A program made the translations under genes and the position numbers. DNA of 64,000 nucleotides from Costus lasius (lineage: Eukaryota > Streptophyta > Magnoliopsida > Zingiberales > Costaceae), in the NCBI GenBank assembly GCA_027563935.2, contig CM050451.1, forward strand, positions 99,165,565 through 99,229,564, given 5' to 3'. The notes below the pieces were generated by a model. The model saw nothing but the letters and a program-made list of their open reading frames with translations. It searched no databases and was not told where the DNA came from. How positions within the stretch are numbered: position 1 is the first letter of the stretch; each line of letters starts with the position of its first letter. Of this stretch, positions 26,443 to 39,485 are shown piece after piece.

Positions 26443-28147
26443 TGTAAGGGGGTCCCCTTCAAGGGGGAGCGCAAGGGGGTGAAACCCTAAAGGGGCGCAT
26501 ATCAATATTTTCATAGCGGAAGCTAGGGTTTCCGTGGATCTTTTGAAGAATCATATGATCAACTTGTCAAAAATTTGCAAGTATGAATGAAAGATCATAC
26601 CATAGCCATTGTGTGAGAGGTGTCTTGGAATCAAGAGAACAAAAGAGGTCTCCTCCTTGTCGTCACACACAAGCTGATCAACGGCTACTCTTTGAGATCC
26701 TTGTGCTAGCAAGGTTCTTCAAAGCACTTGTCGTATGGAAGGGATGATGATTCTCTTTGGCCGAGAGCTCCTCTTGCAAAACCTCTCCTTTTCGTCAACC
26801 TCCTCCAAACGAAAGTTCAAGGCGTTGAAGTGAAGAGAGCAACGCATATGCGTTTTGGCGTTGAAGTGAAATCGGCCTTGATGACTTTCCATAAATGGAA
26901 GATCATCAAGCCATGCGCTCATGCCAACCCAAAAACGCATATTAGCATTGAACCAAGCGTTCACCTTTGTGAACCGGTTCAAGCCAAAATGTTCCAATCG
27001 AATTTGGTTCATAAACCAAACCAAAATAGCTCAAGCCATTTGGTCTAGACCATAGTAAACCCTAAGGTTTCAGATCTAACCGTTCATCTCAAGATGCTCT
27101 TGATCTCACCGATCTAGCATCTATTCTCTCGATCGAAGCTTACCGATCTTAAGCCCTAACCAATCAAACATGATCAGACCAGATCTCACTTATGATCAGA
27201 GTTTAAAACCCTTTAAACTGGACCCAAAGAATTCAGTCCACACGATCTGACTTAAGTAAGCCATATCACCAAATTGTGCGACCCTAAGGGTTTCCTTTAA
27301 ATGTCGGTAACGATAACTTTCGTTATCACGATCAGTGAGGGGTATCTAGCAACACATCACTGTCTCCCGATATAAAGGAAAGAGTCTTCCAAGACTACTC
27401 CCAAACCACAGCACAAGTGTGAATCCATTCACAAGGCATACATGTATCCTTTGCCACTAGATGTTCTTATTGGACAAGCAGGTCAAGCTTGTGACTCCAA
27501 TATGATGAGCATGATTAGACCAGATGAACATAGTCACCTGGGTATGGCCATACACTTTCTCAATCATCTCATTTAAGGGGGCCCCTTTAGAACATCTCAC
27601 TCCTTCAACAAGGAGACGGCAATCCTATATTTATCACTAGTGTCCTAACCTGACTCATGATCATTATCCAAGATAGTCTATAATCATTATGTTTCAAATG
27701 ATATTGAACTACCTCAAAACAATGACAGTCATCATTTAGAAACACAAGTGATCTCAAGTCAGAGGACATGTGCCACTTGATGCAAACAAGGATTATTCAC
27801 ATTGTAACAAACAATTGAATATCCTAGTAGGGTCTGTCCAGTACATCCAATGTACCCATGAGTCTACATCTTATTCCATGCTCGAAGCATCCTATAAGAT
27901 TAGAACACATATTAGTCTCAATCATATCAAGGCTGTCTCATGTTTACCAAGATATCTCGACTAAGGACATATAGCATGTCAGCCTAGCTGAACAGCTTTG
28001 AGACATTATTCAGAAGTACATTTATTGCTGCAGACAATGTAACAAACTGAATAACAACCATTGCCTTTATAAACATAAGAGTTTATATACATGATACCCA
28101 TAGAATCCCTAGGCCTCAAACATTAGCCTTAAGGGCATACCCTAACA
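26443..28147 (-). repeat. A4 5' LTR
   Basis: This 1705-bp LTR lies next to the primer-binding site and starts (minus) at 28147 with TGTTAGGG. The short LTR exon, ATG plus two codons, is at 26609-26601 on the minus strand. Confidence 0.95.
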
Positions 28148-28666
28148 GCACGCCCATCTATCTTCAGACGGTGTGTGATTTCACCTGCGTGTTACAGAGA
28201 AGGGATTTATCGCTTCTCGTTGCTCAGCATAGCACGTGGTGGTCCAGGGAGTAGGTCAGGTCAACTTGACCATGTAGGCTACATATGTGGCGCATATGGT
28301 AGCACATGGAGGCAGCCATCTGTGGGATCAGAGACTGTGTTGTACCAACTCAGTTGGCACAGTCTGCTGGATTGCCCAGATGAAGGGGAATCGCACGGGT
28401 GGGCGATTGGCAGGGACTGCCTACCAGAAATTAGTGCTTGTACTCTCTGTGCATCTTATCTCGCCTGAGCGGGACGCGGAGACCAAGTATGAAATCTGGA
28501 TCCCATCTCACTAAAAGAGTGTTACTCTTTCGGGCTGTTTTGCTGGATTTTTCAGCCAGATAAAATAGTGAGAAAAAGAATCATTCTTAAGTCCTGATTG
28601 ATTCTTAACATTGATACTTACCTTGCTGTTCTTGCATTGTTGTAGATTCCTACAGCAACGAACACC
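28148..28666 (+). other. A3 leader, part 2
   Basis: This continues the A3 leader after A4, starting with the duplicated GCACG. It holds the second and third hairpins of the conserved leader domain. The putative acceptor TAG is at 28643-28645 and the gag ATG at 28667. Confidence 0.85.
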
Positions 28667-31600
28667 ATGAGCTTCAATGTGCGATCCTTACTGGAAAGGG
28701 AGAAGTTTGCTGGGCCAAACTTCTCAGACTGGTTCGGACACCTTAAGATTATTCTTAAGGCAGAGAGGAAACTGTATGTCCTCGAGATGGCTGTGCCGCC
28801 TCAACCCGCTGCGAACACCGCAAGGGCGGTTCGCGATGCCTTTGAAAAGCATGTCAATGATAGCATTGATGTTGCTTGCCTGATGCTAGCGTCTATGACG
28901 CCACCGCTGCAGCGTCAGCATGAGGATATGTCGGCTATAGAGATTATAGCGAACCTCAAGATGCTGTATGCTGCACAGGCGAGGACAGAACGCTATAATC
29001 TGACAAAGCTTTTCTTTTAGAGCAAACTGGCTGAAGGGAGCCCAGTGGGAGCTCACGTGCTCAAGATGATTGGGCACAAGGAGGCTCTGGAGAAACTGGG
29101 GCATACCATCAATCAGGAGCTTGCTGTAGACATTATTCGGCAGTCTCTCCCGCCCTCTTTCGATGCGTTCATTATTAACTTTAATATGAACAAAATCGAT
29201 TGTACTCCGGCAGAGCTGCTGAATATGCTCTTGACTACTGAGGAGACTCTGAAGGGAAAGCCTTCAACCTCTGTCTTATTGGTTCCTTCTAGGAACAAGA
29301 AGAAGGGGAAGAAGGGCAAGGCCCCTGTCAAGAGCTACAACAAGGCTCTGAAACAAAAGGTGAAGCGGTCGAAGGACAACAGGTGTTTCCACTGTGGCCA
29401 GCTGGGTCACTGGAAAAAGGACTGTAAAGCGCTCCAAGGAGACAAGAGGGGAAGCATTGCTTCTGGCTCAGGTATTTATGTGACTGAGGTCATGTTATCT
29501 TCTTCTTCTATTTCATGGGTGTTGGACACTGCATGTGGAGTTCACATTTGTTCAAATGTACAGGAACTCAAGAGAAGAAGACAGGTGGGACAGCATGAGG
29601 TGGACCTACGAGTTGGAAACGGAGCACGGGTTGCTGCTGTTGCTGTAGGGGATTATTACATCTCATTACCATCTGGCATTGTATTAGAATTAAACATTTG
29701 TTACTTTGTACCCAGTATTACCAAAAATATTATCTCTATTCCTGCTCTTGTCAGGAAAGGGTTTTCCTTTGAATGCAAGATTTCAAAGTGTTATCTTACT
29801 CTTGATAATATTGTTTATGCTACTGGTTCAATTAACAATGGGTTATTCATGTTGGACATGGAATATTCTATACAAAACATTGATAATAAGAAAGCCAAGT
29901 ATGCTGATGACAGCACCTTGTTATGGCATAGTCGTTTAGGCCATATTAACAAGAAGCGCATTAAGCGGTTGCATGATCATGGACTACTGGGATCATTCTC
30001 CTGTGAGGAGATTGATACATGCAAAGCTTGTTTAATGGGTAAAATGACGAAGTCACCTTTTCCTAACAAAGGTCAAAGGGCTTCAGGTTTACTTGACCTT
30101 ATACACAGTGATGTGTGTGGGCCATTTAGTAAACATGGCAGAGGTGGCTATCAGTACTTCATTACCTTTACTGATGATTTCAGTAGGTATGGATATGTCT
30201 ATCTAATGAGACATAAAAGTGAATCTTTTGACAAGTTCAAAGAGTTCAAAAATGAAGTACAAAATCAGCTAGGCCGAAATATCAAGGCACTTCGTTCTGA
30301 TCGAGGTGGAGAATACCTAAGTCGAGAGTTTACTGACTATCTGAAGGAGTGTGGGATTATCTCACAGCTCACTCCACCAGGAACACCGCAATGGAATGGT
30401 GTGTCCGAGAGGAGAAATAGAACGTTACTTGATATGGTTCGTTCTATGATGAGTCAGGCTACTCTTCCTTACTCCTTTTGGGGATTTGCACTGGAAACAG
30501 CAGCAAAGGTACTAAACTGAGTGCCATCCAAGGCAGTTTCAAAGACGCCATATGAGCTATGGTATAGGAAACAGCCAAGCTTGACATTTATCAGGATCTG
30601 GGGTTGCGAGGCTTATGTCAAAAAGCTCGCCTCTGGGAAACTGGAGAGCAGATCTGAGAAATGTATCTTTGTCGGTTACCCTAAGGAAACAAAGGGTTAT
30701 TATTTCTACGATCCCAAAGAGAACAAAGTATTTGTTGCTCGGACGGCAGTATTTCTTGAGAAGGAATTTCTTCTGCAAGAAGCCAGTGGGAGAGAAATAA
30801 AGCTGGATGAGAATCCAGAGGAAGGATAAAGTAGTCAAGCACAGTTGGATGAGCCTGAGCCGGTAGAACAGGTTATTGAACAACCTGAGGCTCAGATATC
30901 ACGGGAACCGCGAAGATCGGGAAGGATCCGTTGATAGCCTGAGCGCTATGACGGAGTCTACGTCATTGATAATGATGAACCCCTTACTTATGCGGATGCG
31001 GTCAGTGGACCGGACTCAGCGAGATGGCTTGAAGCTATGCGAGCCGAGATGGACTCCATGTCAGATAACCAAGTCTGGGATTTGGTTGATCCGCCTCCGG
31101 GAGTAATCCCTATAGGCTGTAAGTGGATCTTCAAGAAGAAGATTGACATGGATGGTAACGTGGTTACCTATAAAGGCAGGCTAGTTGCGAAAGGTTTCAA
31201 ACAAATCTACGGGATAGATTATGATGAAACTTTCTCACCTGTAGCCATGTTTAAGTCTATTCGGATTCTCTTCGCGATAGCTGCATATTACGATTATGAG
31301 ATCTGGCAGATGGATGTGAAGACGACTTTCCTTAATGGTAATCTGGATGAGGATGTGTATATGACACAACCTGAAGGTTTCACTAATCCATCAGATCGTC
31401 ATAAAATATGCAAGTTAAAGAAGTCCATTTATGGACTTAAACAAGCATCGAGAAGCTGAAATATTCGTTTTGATGAATCAATCTCTGAGTTTGGTTTCAT
31501 CAAGAACGAGGATGACCCGTGTGTATATAAGAGGTTTAGTGGGAGCGTGATTACTTTCCTAGTCCTCTACGTCGATGATATCTTAATCATTGGAAACGAC

Positions 31601-34286
31601 ATTCCTGAAATGCATGCTGTTAAAGCATGGCTAAGGAAATGTTTCCAGATGAAAGATCTAGGAGAAGCAGCCTATGTATTAGGTGTGAAGATCTACAGGG
31701 ATAGATCTAAGAGGCTTCTCGGGCTGTGCCTGTTGGGGTATGCCCTTAAGGCTAATGTTTGAGGCCTTGGGATTGTATGAGTATCATGTAATAAACTCTT
31801 ATGTTTATAAAGGCATGGTTATTATTCAGGTTGTTACCTTGTCTGCTGTAATAAGTGTACTTCTGAATAATGTCTCAAAGCTGTTCAGCTAGGCTGACAT
31901 GCATATGTCCTTAGTCGAGATATCTTGGTGAACATGAGACAGCCTTGATATGATTGAGACTAATATGTGTGCTAATCTTATAGGATGCTTCGAGCATGGA
32001 ATAAGATGTAGACTCATGGGTACATTGGATGTACTGGACAGACCCTACTAGGATATTCAATTGCTTGTCACAATGTGAATAATCCTTGTAAGCACCAAGT
32101 GGCACATGTCCTTTGACTTGAGATCACTTGTGTTTCTAAATGATGAATGTCATTATTTTGAGGTAGTTCAATATCATTTGAAACATAGTGATTATAGACT
32201 ATCTTGGATAATGATCATGAGTCAGGTTAGGACACTAGTGATAGATAAAGGATTGCCGTCTCCTTGTTCAAGGAGTGTGATGTTCTAAAGGGCCCCCCTG
32301 TATGAGATGATTGAGATAGTGTATGGCCATACCCAGATGACTATGTTCATCTGATCTAATCATGCTCATCGTATTGGAGTTACAGGCTTGACATGCTTGT
32401 CCAATAAGAACATCCAGTGGCAAAGGAAACATGTATGCCTTGTGAAGTGGATTCACACTTGTGCTGTGGTTTGGGTATAGTCTTGGAAGACTCTTTCCTT
32501 TATATCGGGAGACAGTGATGTGTTGCTAGATACCCCTCACTGATCGTGATAACGTGAGTTGTCGTTACCGACATTTAAAGGAAACCCTTAGGGTCGCACA
32601 ATTTGGTGATATGACTTACTTGAGTCAGATCGGGTGGACTGGATTGTTTTGATTCAGTTTAAAGGAGTTTAAACTCTGATTGTAAGTGAGATCCAGTCTG
32701 ATCATGTTTGATTGATTAGGGCTTGAGATCGGTAAGCTTCGATCGAGAGTGTGGATGCTGGATCGAAGAGATCAAGAGCATCAAAAGATGAACGGTCAGA
32801 TTTTGAACCTTAGGGTTTAATTTGGTCTGAACCGATTCTTGGGCTGATTTGGTTTGGTCATTGGACCAATTAAATTGAACCGGCTCAAATGTGAGCGCTT
32901 GGTTCATTTGAGAGGAGAGCTAAGCGTTTGGTTCACTTCATGTGAACGCATAACGCATGCTTTGAAGACTTGCCAATTTTGGCATGTCGGTTTGGCAAAT
33001 GTGATGAATGTTGACACATTTCGATCACAAGGTTTTGCGAACGCTCATCTCCTCTTTGCTCTTGACGAGACACACATCCTTCGGTGGTGTATGTTGACGA
33101 GGAGAAGCATCGGCCAAGAGAGACTTCATCATCTCCTTCCATTCGACAAGGAAGCTTGGGTGCCTTGCTAGCACAAGTGACGCCAAGCAAGTAAGAGATC
33201 TTCACCTTGTGTGTGAACTATTGGAGGAGATCAAAGTTGCTCTCTTCTTCCAAGCCGATATCCAACTTCATGGCGTTGGTATGATCCCTTTAAAGATCCT
33301 TTCGCTTATACATAAGTTAACCATATGATCTACATGCGGTCTTGAGGGTGACACCCCTTAAACTAGCACATGCGCCGCCCCCTTTAGGGTTTCACCCTTT
33401 GCGCCCCCCTCTTGAAAGGGGTTTTATCCGCTTGCGCTCCCTCTTGAAGGGGACCCAACAGTGCCAGAGTACTTACATTGATAAAGTTCTGGAGAGATTT
33501 CATTTAGAGAATTCTAAACGTGGATATCTTCCAGTCAGACATGGTCTGAATCTTTCGAAGAGTCAGTGTCCGCAAACACAGACTGAGAAAGATGAAATGG
33601 ACAATACGCCTTATGCTTCGGCTATTGGGTCCATTATGTATGCGATGTTGTGTACTCGCCCAGACGTCGCTTACGGGTTAAGCGTGACCAGTCGGTTCCA
33701 AAGTAATCCAGGTATGGCGCACTGGATTGCGGTCAAGAACATTTTAAAATATCTGCGGAGGACCAAAGATATGTTCTTGATATATGGTGGTCAGGAAGAA
33801 CTCAGTATAGAAGGATATACTGACGCTTCGTTCCAGTCGGACCAGGATGATTTCCGATCGCAATCAGGCTATGTTTTTAGCTTGAATGGAGGAGCGGTGG
33901 TGTGGAAGAGTTTCAAACAGTCAACTGTTGCTGATTCCACAACAGAAGCCGAGTATGTTGCAGCCTCGGAAGCATCCAAGGAGGCAGTGTGGATTCGTAA
34001 GTTCGTGAGAGAACTTGGTGTTGTTCCTTCGAGTGTCGATCCTTTGGTTATCTTCTGTGATAACACTGGAGCAATCGCACAAGCAAAGGAACCACGGTCG
34101 CACCAGAAGTCCAAGCACATACAGAGACGGTTTCACTTGATCCGGGAGATCATTGATCGGGGCGAGATCAAAATCTGCAAGGTTCATACAGATGACAATC
34201 TGGCTGACCCGCTTACCAAGCCTCTAGCGCAGCAGAAGCATGAGAAGCACTGTAATAATATGGGTTTGAGCTTTCTCAACCATTAG
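28667..34286 (+). pseudogene. gag-pol: Gag-Pol of A3: six stop codons and an LTR insertion
   Basis: This is the decayed Copia polyprotein gene. After removing LTR s2 and one target duplicate the frame is 1295 codons including the stop, exactly as in A5, so there is no net frameshift. Stops are at 29018 (TAG for Gln), 30518 (TGA for Arg), 30827 (TAA for Gln), 30932 (TGA for Arg), 30935 (TAG for Gln) and 31457 (TGA for Trp). LTR s2 then splits the RT gene at 31731-33460, about 50 codons after the YVDD motif. The RNase H part at 33461-34286 is open. An open frame that seems to start at 33342 is only read-in from s2. This copy cannot make its own enzymes. Confidence 0.94.
31731..33460 (+). repeat. 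LTR s2: solo LTR in the RT gene of A3
   Basis: This 1730-bp LTR runs from TGTTGGGG to CCAACA and is flanked by the exact duplication GTGCC (31726-31730, 33461-33465). No internal region is present, so it is a solo LTR, as expected from recombination between the two LTRs of a former full element. The LTR hairpin is at 32548-32563 (GTGA loop). The donor motif follows the ATG near 33270. It is closely related to s1. Confidence 0.95.
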
Positions 34287-34306
34287 ATTAAGTGCAAGTG
34301 GGAGAT

Positions 34307-36005
34307 TGTTGGGGTATGCCCTTAAGGCTAATGTTTGAGGCCTCAGGATTGTAACAGTATCATGTATAAACTCTTATGTTTATAAAGGCAATGGTTGTTA
34401 TTCAGTTTGTTACCTTGTCTGCTGTAATAAGTCTACTTCTGAATAATGTCTCAAAGCTGTTCAGCTAGGCTGACATGCATATGTCCTTAGTCGAGATATC
34501 TTGGTGAACATGAGACAGCCTTGATATGATTGAGACTAATATGTGTTCTAATCTTATAGGATGCTTTGAGCATGGAATAAGATGTAGACTCATGGGTACA
34601 TTGGATGTACTGGACAGACCCTACTAGGATATTCAGTTGCTTGTCACAATGTGAATATTCCTTGTTTGCTGCAAGTGGCACATGTCCTCTGACTTGAGAT
34701 CACTTGTGTTTCTAAATGATGATTGGCATTATTTTGAGGTAGTTCAATATCATTTGAAACATAATGGTTATAGACTATCTTGGATATTGTTCATGAGTCA
34801 GGTTAGGGCACTAGTGATAGATATAGGATTGCCGTCTCCTTGTTTAAGGAGTGTGATGTTCTAAAGGGGCCCCCCTATATGAGATGATTGAGGAAGTGTA
34901 TGGCCATACCCAGATGACTATGATCATCTGGTCTAATCATGCTCATCATATTGGAGTCACAGGCTTGACACGCTTGTCCAATAAGAACATCCAGTGGCAA
35001 AGGAAACATGTATGCCTTGTGAAGAAGATTCACACTTGTGCTGTGGTTTGGGTGTAGTCTTGGAAGACTCTTTCCTTTATATCAGGAGACAGTGATGTGT
35101 TGCTAGATATCCCTCACTGATCGTGATAACGTAAGTTATCGTTACCGACATTTAAAGGAAACCCTTAGGGTCGCACAATTTGATGATATGGCTTGCTTAA
35201 GTCAGATCGTGTGGACTGAATTGTTTGGATTCAGTTTAAAGGAGTTTAGACTCTGATTGTAAGTGAGATCTGGTCTGATCATGTTTGATTGATTAGGGCT
35301 TGAGATCGGTAAGCTTCGATCGAGAGAAGTGATGCTAGATCAGTGAGATCAGAAGCATCAAGAGATCAACGGTTAGATCTTGAACCATTTGGTTCAGAGA
35401 GAGATCTAGACCATGGCTTGGGTTGTTTTGGTTTGGTCTTTGAACCAAAAGCGTTGGACCGAATTCCATTGAACCGGTTCACACATGTGTGAACGGTTGG
35501 TTCAAGGTGGAAGCGTTTTAGGGCGGTTTGCTTTGAGTGGGCGAAAGCTTCATGACTTTCCATATTGGGAAATCATGTAACGCCTCATCTAAGAGAACGC
35601 CTCAACGCATGTTGTCTTCTTGCTTGGTCGTCTATCCATTCGTGAGGAGGTTGGTCTTGACGACAAGAAGAAGAGCTTCATCGCCCTAGCCGAAAGTGTT
35701 TTTCCATCTCCTTCATACGACAAGAGCCTTGAAGCCTTGCTAGCACAAGGACGACAAGGAGTGAGCCAACTTCATCTTGTGTGTGGCACACTTTGGAGGA
35801 GAACCCTATCGTTCTCTAGCTTCCAAGCCGCATCCAATCTTATGGCGTTGGTATGATCTTCCTCTTGAATTCCTTATCATGTTGTTGAAGTTGATCATAT
35901 TGCATGCGATGATCATTATGAAACCCTAATTCCGCTGCTAAAACAAAGACAAGGTCACTTGCGCCACCTTAGGGTTTCGTTCCCCCTTGAAGGGGACTCC
36001 TAACA
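34307..36005 (+). repeat. A3 3' LTR
   Basis: This 1699-bp LTR is preceded by the polypurine tract at about 34290-34306 and followed by the target duplicate TGAGT. Confidence 0.95.
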
Positions 36006-36292
36006 TGAGTCTACATCTTATTCCATGCTCGAAGCATCCTATAAGATTAGAACACATATTAGTCTCAATCATATCAAGGTTGTCTCATGTTCACCAAGAT
36101 ATCTCGACTAAGGACATATAGCATGTCAGCCTTGCTGAACAGCATTGAGACATTATTCAGAAGCACAGTTATTGCAGCAGACAATGTAACAAACTGAATA
36201 ATAACCATTGCCTTTATAAACATAAGAGTTTATACATGATGCTGTTACAATCCCAAGGCCTCAAACATTAGCCTTAAGGGCATACCCCAACA
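36006..36292 (-). repeat. A1 5' LTR, fragment 3 of 3 (LTR start)
   Basis: This is the first part of the A1 LTR. On the minus strand it starts with TGTTGGGG at 36292. The first five bases on the plus side are the TGAGT duplicate from A3. The next bases, CCCAC, should be A1's target duplication; the matching copy lies off the left edge. Confidence 0.9.
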
Positions 36293-37500
36293 CCCACTTC
36301 ACCCCATTATGCCCTTGGCGCCAATGGGGTGAAATACTTCCCCATTATACCCTTATTTGCTTATACCTCTTCTTCACAACTAGTTATTGGGCCTCATTGG
36401 ATTAATGAGCTAGCCCAAACTTCATAGTATGGGTTGATTAAGCCATTGGATCCAATCCAATGCAACCCTAATCCAAATGTGACCAATCTAGGTCAATTTC
36501 GGGTCAACCTGCCAAAAATGAAGTTTTGCTCCAATAACTTTCTTCCAACTCATCAGGCCTATTGGCGCTGATGAAATCTTCCAAATTGATCCAAGTTATC
36601 CAATAACTTGATATAAAGGCTTCTGATTAAAGCAACGTCAAGAGTCTATTGCGTGTGACCCTGTAGGATCTATATGACGATGGCAATGATGTAAACATCA
36701 TAAGTAGTGAGTGGTATCTAGCAACACATCATTACTACCCATGTCATAGGACTTAAGTCATTATGTCAACAACTCCTAGCAAGCAATGAGGATGCTCATG
36801 CATTCTAGATCCCTTTGCCTAAACTGATATCCTGCCATTGGATTAGTCCATATTTATTAATCCAATCTATTGGTCATGACTCAATCAGTCTGGCCACACA
36901 TTCCTGTCATGCACCAATGAGGTGGGGCGCCCCAAAGTGGATATCATGCTTCCAATAAGGAAGGGGCAAATCCTACTGTTGGTCATCCATGTCTCTACAT
37001 GACTTATGACATGCCCAATGACAATCGTTTTGGTCTCCCAATTACGGAGAGATGTAAGATTGTATCAGAGCATACCCATCATCAAATCTAGATATGAATA
37101 CCTCAAGTCTAAGGATCAATGCAAACCTCTTGCATGTGAGATTGACCTGTTGACTAAACAAGTCAATCCTCACGGTGGATCACTCCAGTGCATCCAATGC
37201 ACCTGTATGTCTGCGTTACTGTGTCCCGCACCTAACCAGCCCATACACCAGTCTCACAAGCACCAAAGCTGTCCCATATCAGCTAAGGCACCTTGACTGG
37301 GGATTACTTATGATAATGGATCCAGTCCAAACTCCTGGGACATTATCTATGCAATTCAATACATCAACGCAGGTAAAGCAATCTGCATAATAACGACCAT
37401 GCCTTTATTGATTATATCAATTTCATTAATTCTATCAAAGTACATTCAAACAATGCCTGACCATGTCCATACATTGGTCTGTAGGGCATATACACCAACA
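36293..37500 (-). repeat. C2: partial minus-strand C-type LTR
   Basis: On the minus strand it starts TGTTGGTGTATATGCCC at 37500. It resembles the C LTR that follows it in the opposite orientation, and more distantly the B LTR. A1 interrupts it at 36292, so its 3' part is off the left edge. The bases after it, GGTTA (37501-37505), are the expected target duplicate. It contains the C-type LTR hairpin near 36670-36690. Confidence 0.85.
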
Positions 37501-39485
37501 GGTTAGGTGCGGGGCACAGTAACGCAGACATACGGGTGCATTGGATGCACTGGAGTGATCCACCGTGAGGATTGACTTGTCTAGTCAACAGGTCAATCTC
37601 ACATGCAAGAGGTTTGCATTGATCCGTAGACTTGAGGAATTCATGTCTAGATTTGATGATGGGTATGTTTTGATATAGTCTTACGTCTCTCCGTAATTGG
37701 GAGACCAAAACGATTGTCATTGGGCATGTCATAAGTCACGTAGAGACGTGGATGACCAATAGTAGGATTTGCCCCTTCCTTATTGGAAGCATGATATCCA
37801 CTCGGGGGTGCCCCACCTTACTGGTGCATGACAGGAATGTGTGGCCACACTAGTTGAGTCATGACCAATCCATTGGATTGATAAACTTGAGACTAATCCA
37901 ATGGCAGGATATCAGTTTAGGCAAAGGGATCTATAATGCAATGGGAATCCTCGTTGCTTGTTAGGAGTTGTTGCCATAATGACTTAAGTCCTATGACATG
38001 GGTAGTAGTGATGTGTTTCTAGATACCCCTCACTACTTATGATGTTTACATCATTCGTCATATGGATCCTACGGGGTCACACGCAATAGATTCTTGACGT
38101 TGCTTTAATCAGAAGCCTTAGGATCAAGTTATTGGATAACTTGGATCCATTTGGAAGATTTCATCAGCGCCAATGGGCCTGATGAGTTGGAAGAAGGTTT
38201 TTGGAGCCAAACTTCATTTTTGGTAGGTTGACCCAAAATTGACCTAGATTGGTCACATTTGGATTAGGGTTGCATTGGATTAGATCCAATAGCTTAATCA
38301 ACTCATGCCATGAAGTTTGGGCTAGCTCATTATCCAATGAGGCCCAATATTAGTTGTCATGAAGAAGGAATTGGCTTAAAAGGGTATAATGGGGAGAAAT
38401 CTTACCCCATTGGCGCCTAGGGGCATAATGGGGTGAGGGAGGCACCTTTGCTTCATTATGGAAGTAAAGGGTGCCTAGCCCCTCTTCCTTGGATGGAATA
38501 CTTGCCTCTAAGGCAAGTCTTGGGGCTGATATGGCTTGAGAACTTTTATGGGAAGTTCCTAGGCGCATATGGATATAGGGAAGAGGTATATGGTAATGTC
38601 TTGGAGACTTACCTTACCTCAAACCCTAATTTCTCCGAAGACACCACCCTAGCCGAATTCCTCTTGCATGTTGCGCCTAGCCCTTCTCCTTGGATGGAAA
38701 GAATGCCTCTAAGGCATGTCTTGGGCTGATATGGCCATTGGGCAAATTAGGATAGGTTGAATGAGGTTTATGGTAAAGTCTTGGAGACTTTCCTTACCTC
38801 AAGACTCCTTTATCCTAGCCGCCCACTTGGCATGATCCTAGCCATTGCCCTAGCCGCCCCTTGTCCTATTAATAGGACCCATGCCGCCCCCTCTTTGAGG
38901 TTGATTTGTGTGGACAACATCTTGGAGGGGTGACATATCTCTTGGAGAGACTTGGAGTGCAAGGGGCGGGAGCAACATAGGCTTAGCGCAATCTTCTTCC
39001 TTGGAGCCGCAAGTTCTTCCTCTCCCTCTCTTCTTGGCGCAAGGACTCTTAGTGCTTGGTGGCATCTCCTTGCCACAAGCTCTCTCCCTTCCTTGGCCAT
39101 AGGCGCACCTTGCTTGAGGTGGCGCAAGCAAAGAAGAAGAAGGAAGCAACTTGGCGGCATCATCTTCCTCCTCATCTCTTCTTGGCGCTTTCATCTTGGA
39201 GGTGGCGCAAGAGAAGGCTTGATTCTCTTCCCAAGGCTAGCACCAAGCGTGGAAGGGAGCAACGATCAAGAAGTCGATGCGTGGATACTTGTAGTGGGTG
39301 AGCACTTGATCGTCTTCAACTTGGCACCTTCATCCTGACACGCAATAGAGGTACTAACCCTAACACATCCTTGTTTTCTCTCTCTCGCATGGATCCTTGG
39401 GAAAGGAATGTGTTTCGGGTGTAATGCTTCTTCCACTGCGTCCTGGGACTGCAAAATTTAAAATTACACCCGGCATTCCCCAACA
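37501..39485 (+). repeat. C 5' LTR (its beginning is off-window)
   Basis: This is the 3' 1985 bp of a long LTR that ends CCCCAACA next to a primer-binding site. By comparison with C2, roughly the first 200 bases lie beyond the C2/A1 insertion, off the left edge. The hairpin is at 38039-38054. An imperfect tandem duplication is at 38471-38802. The putative splice donor AG/GTAC is at 39349-39354. GC-rich open stretches at 38800-39340 on both strands look incidental. Confidence 0.85.

Larger units (their letters stand above)
19050..28147 (-). mobile_element. A4: full-length Copia element inserted in the A3 leader
   Basis: This 9098-bp minus-strand element has equal 1705-bp LTRs and the target duplication GCACG (19045-19049, 28148-28152). 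Removing it restores the leader sequence seen in A5 and A8. Its LTRs begin TGTTAGGG, unlike the TGTTGGGG of other A copies, and end CCTTACA. About fifteen differences are seen between the LTRs by eye. Gag-pol has two stop codons. Confidence 0.95.
16042..36005 (+). mobile_element. A3: full-length Copia element carrying A4 and LTR s2
   Basis: This element has equal 1699-bp LTRs and the target duplication TGAGT (16037-16041, 36006-36010). Its span of 19,964 bp falls to about 9.1 kb when A4, s2 and their target duplicates are removed. It sits in the A1 5' LTR. About ten differences are seen between its LTRs by eye. Gag-pol is heavily broken. Confidence 0.95.

Noticed and set aside
33342..33465. 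Apparent N-terminal extension of the RNase H frame before 33466
   Set aside because: The frame reads from inside LTR s2 into A3 pol. It is a by-product of the insertion, not a real start.
38800..39340. Overlapping GC-rich open frames of 80-130 codons in the C LTR
   Set aside because: They occur on both strands and in several frames with low-complexity residues. This is compositional and not supported as coding.
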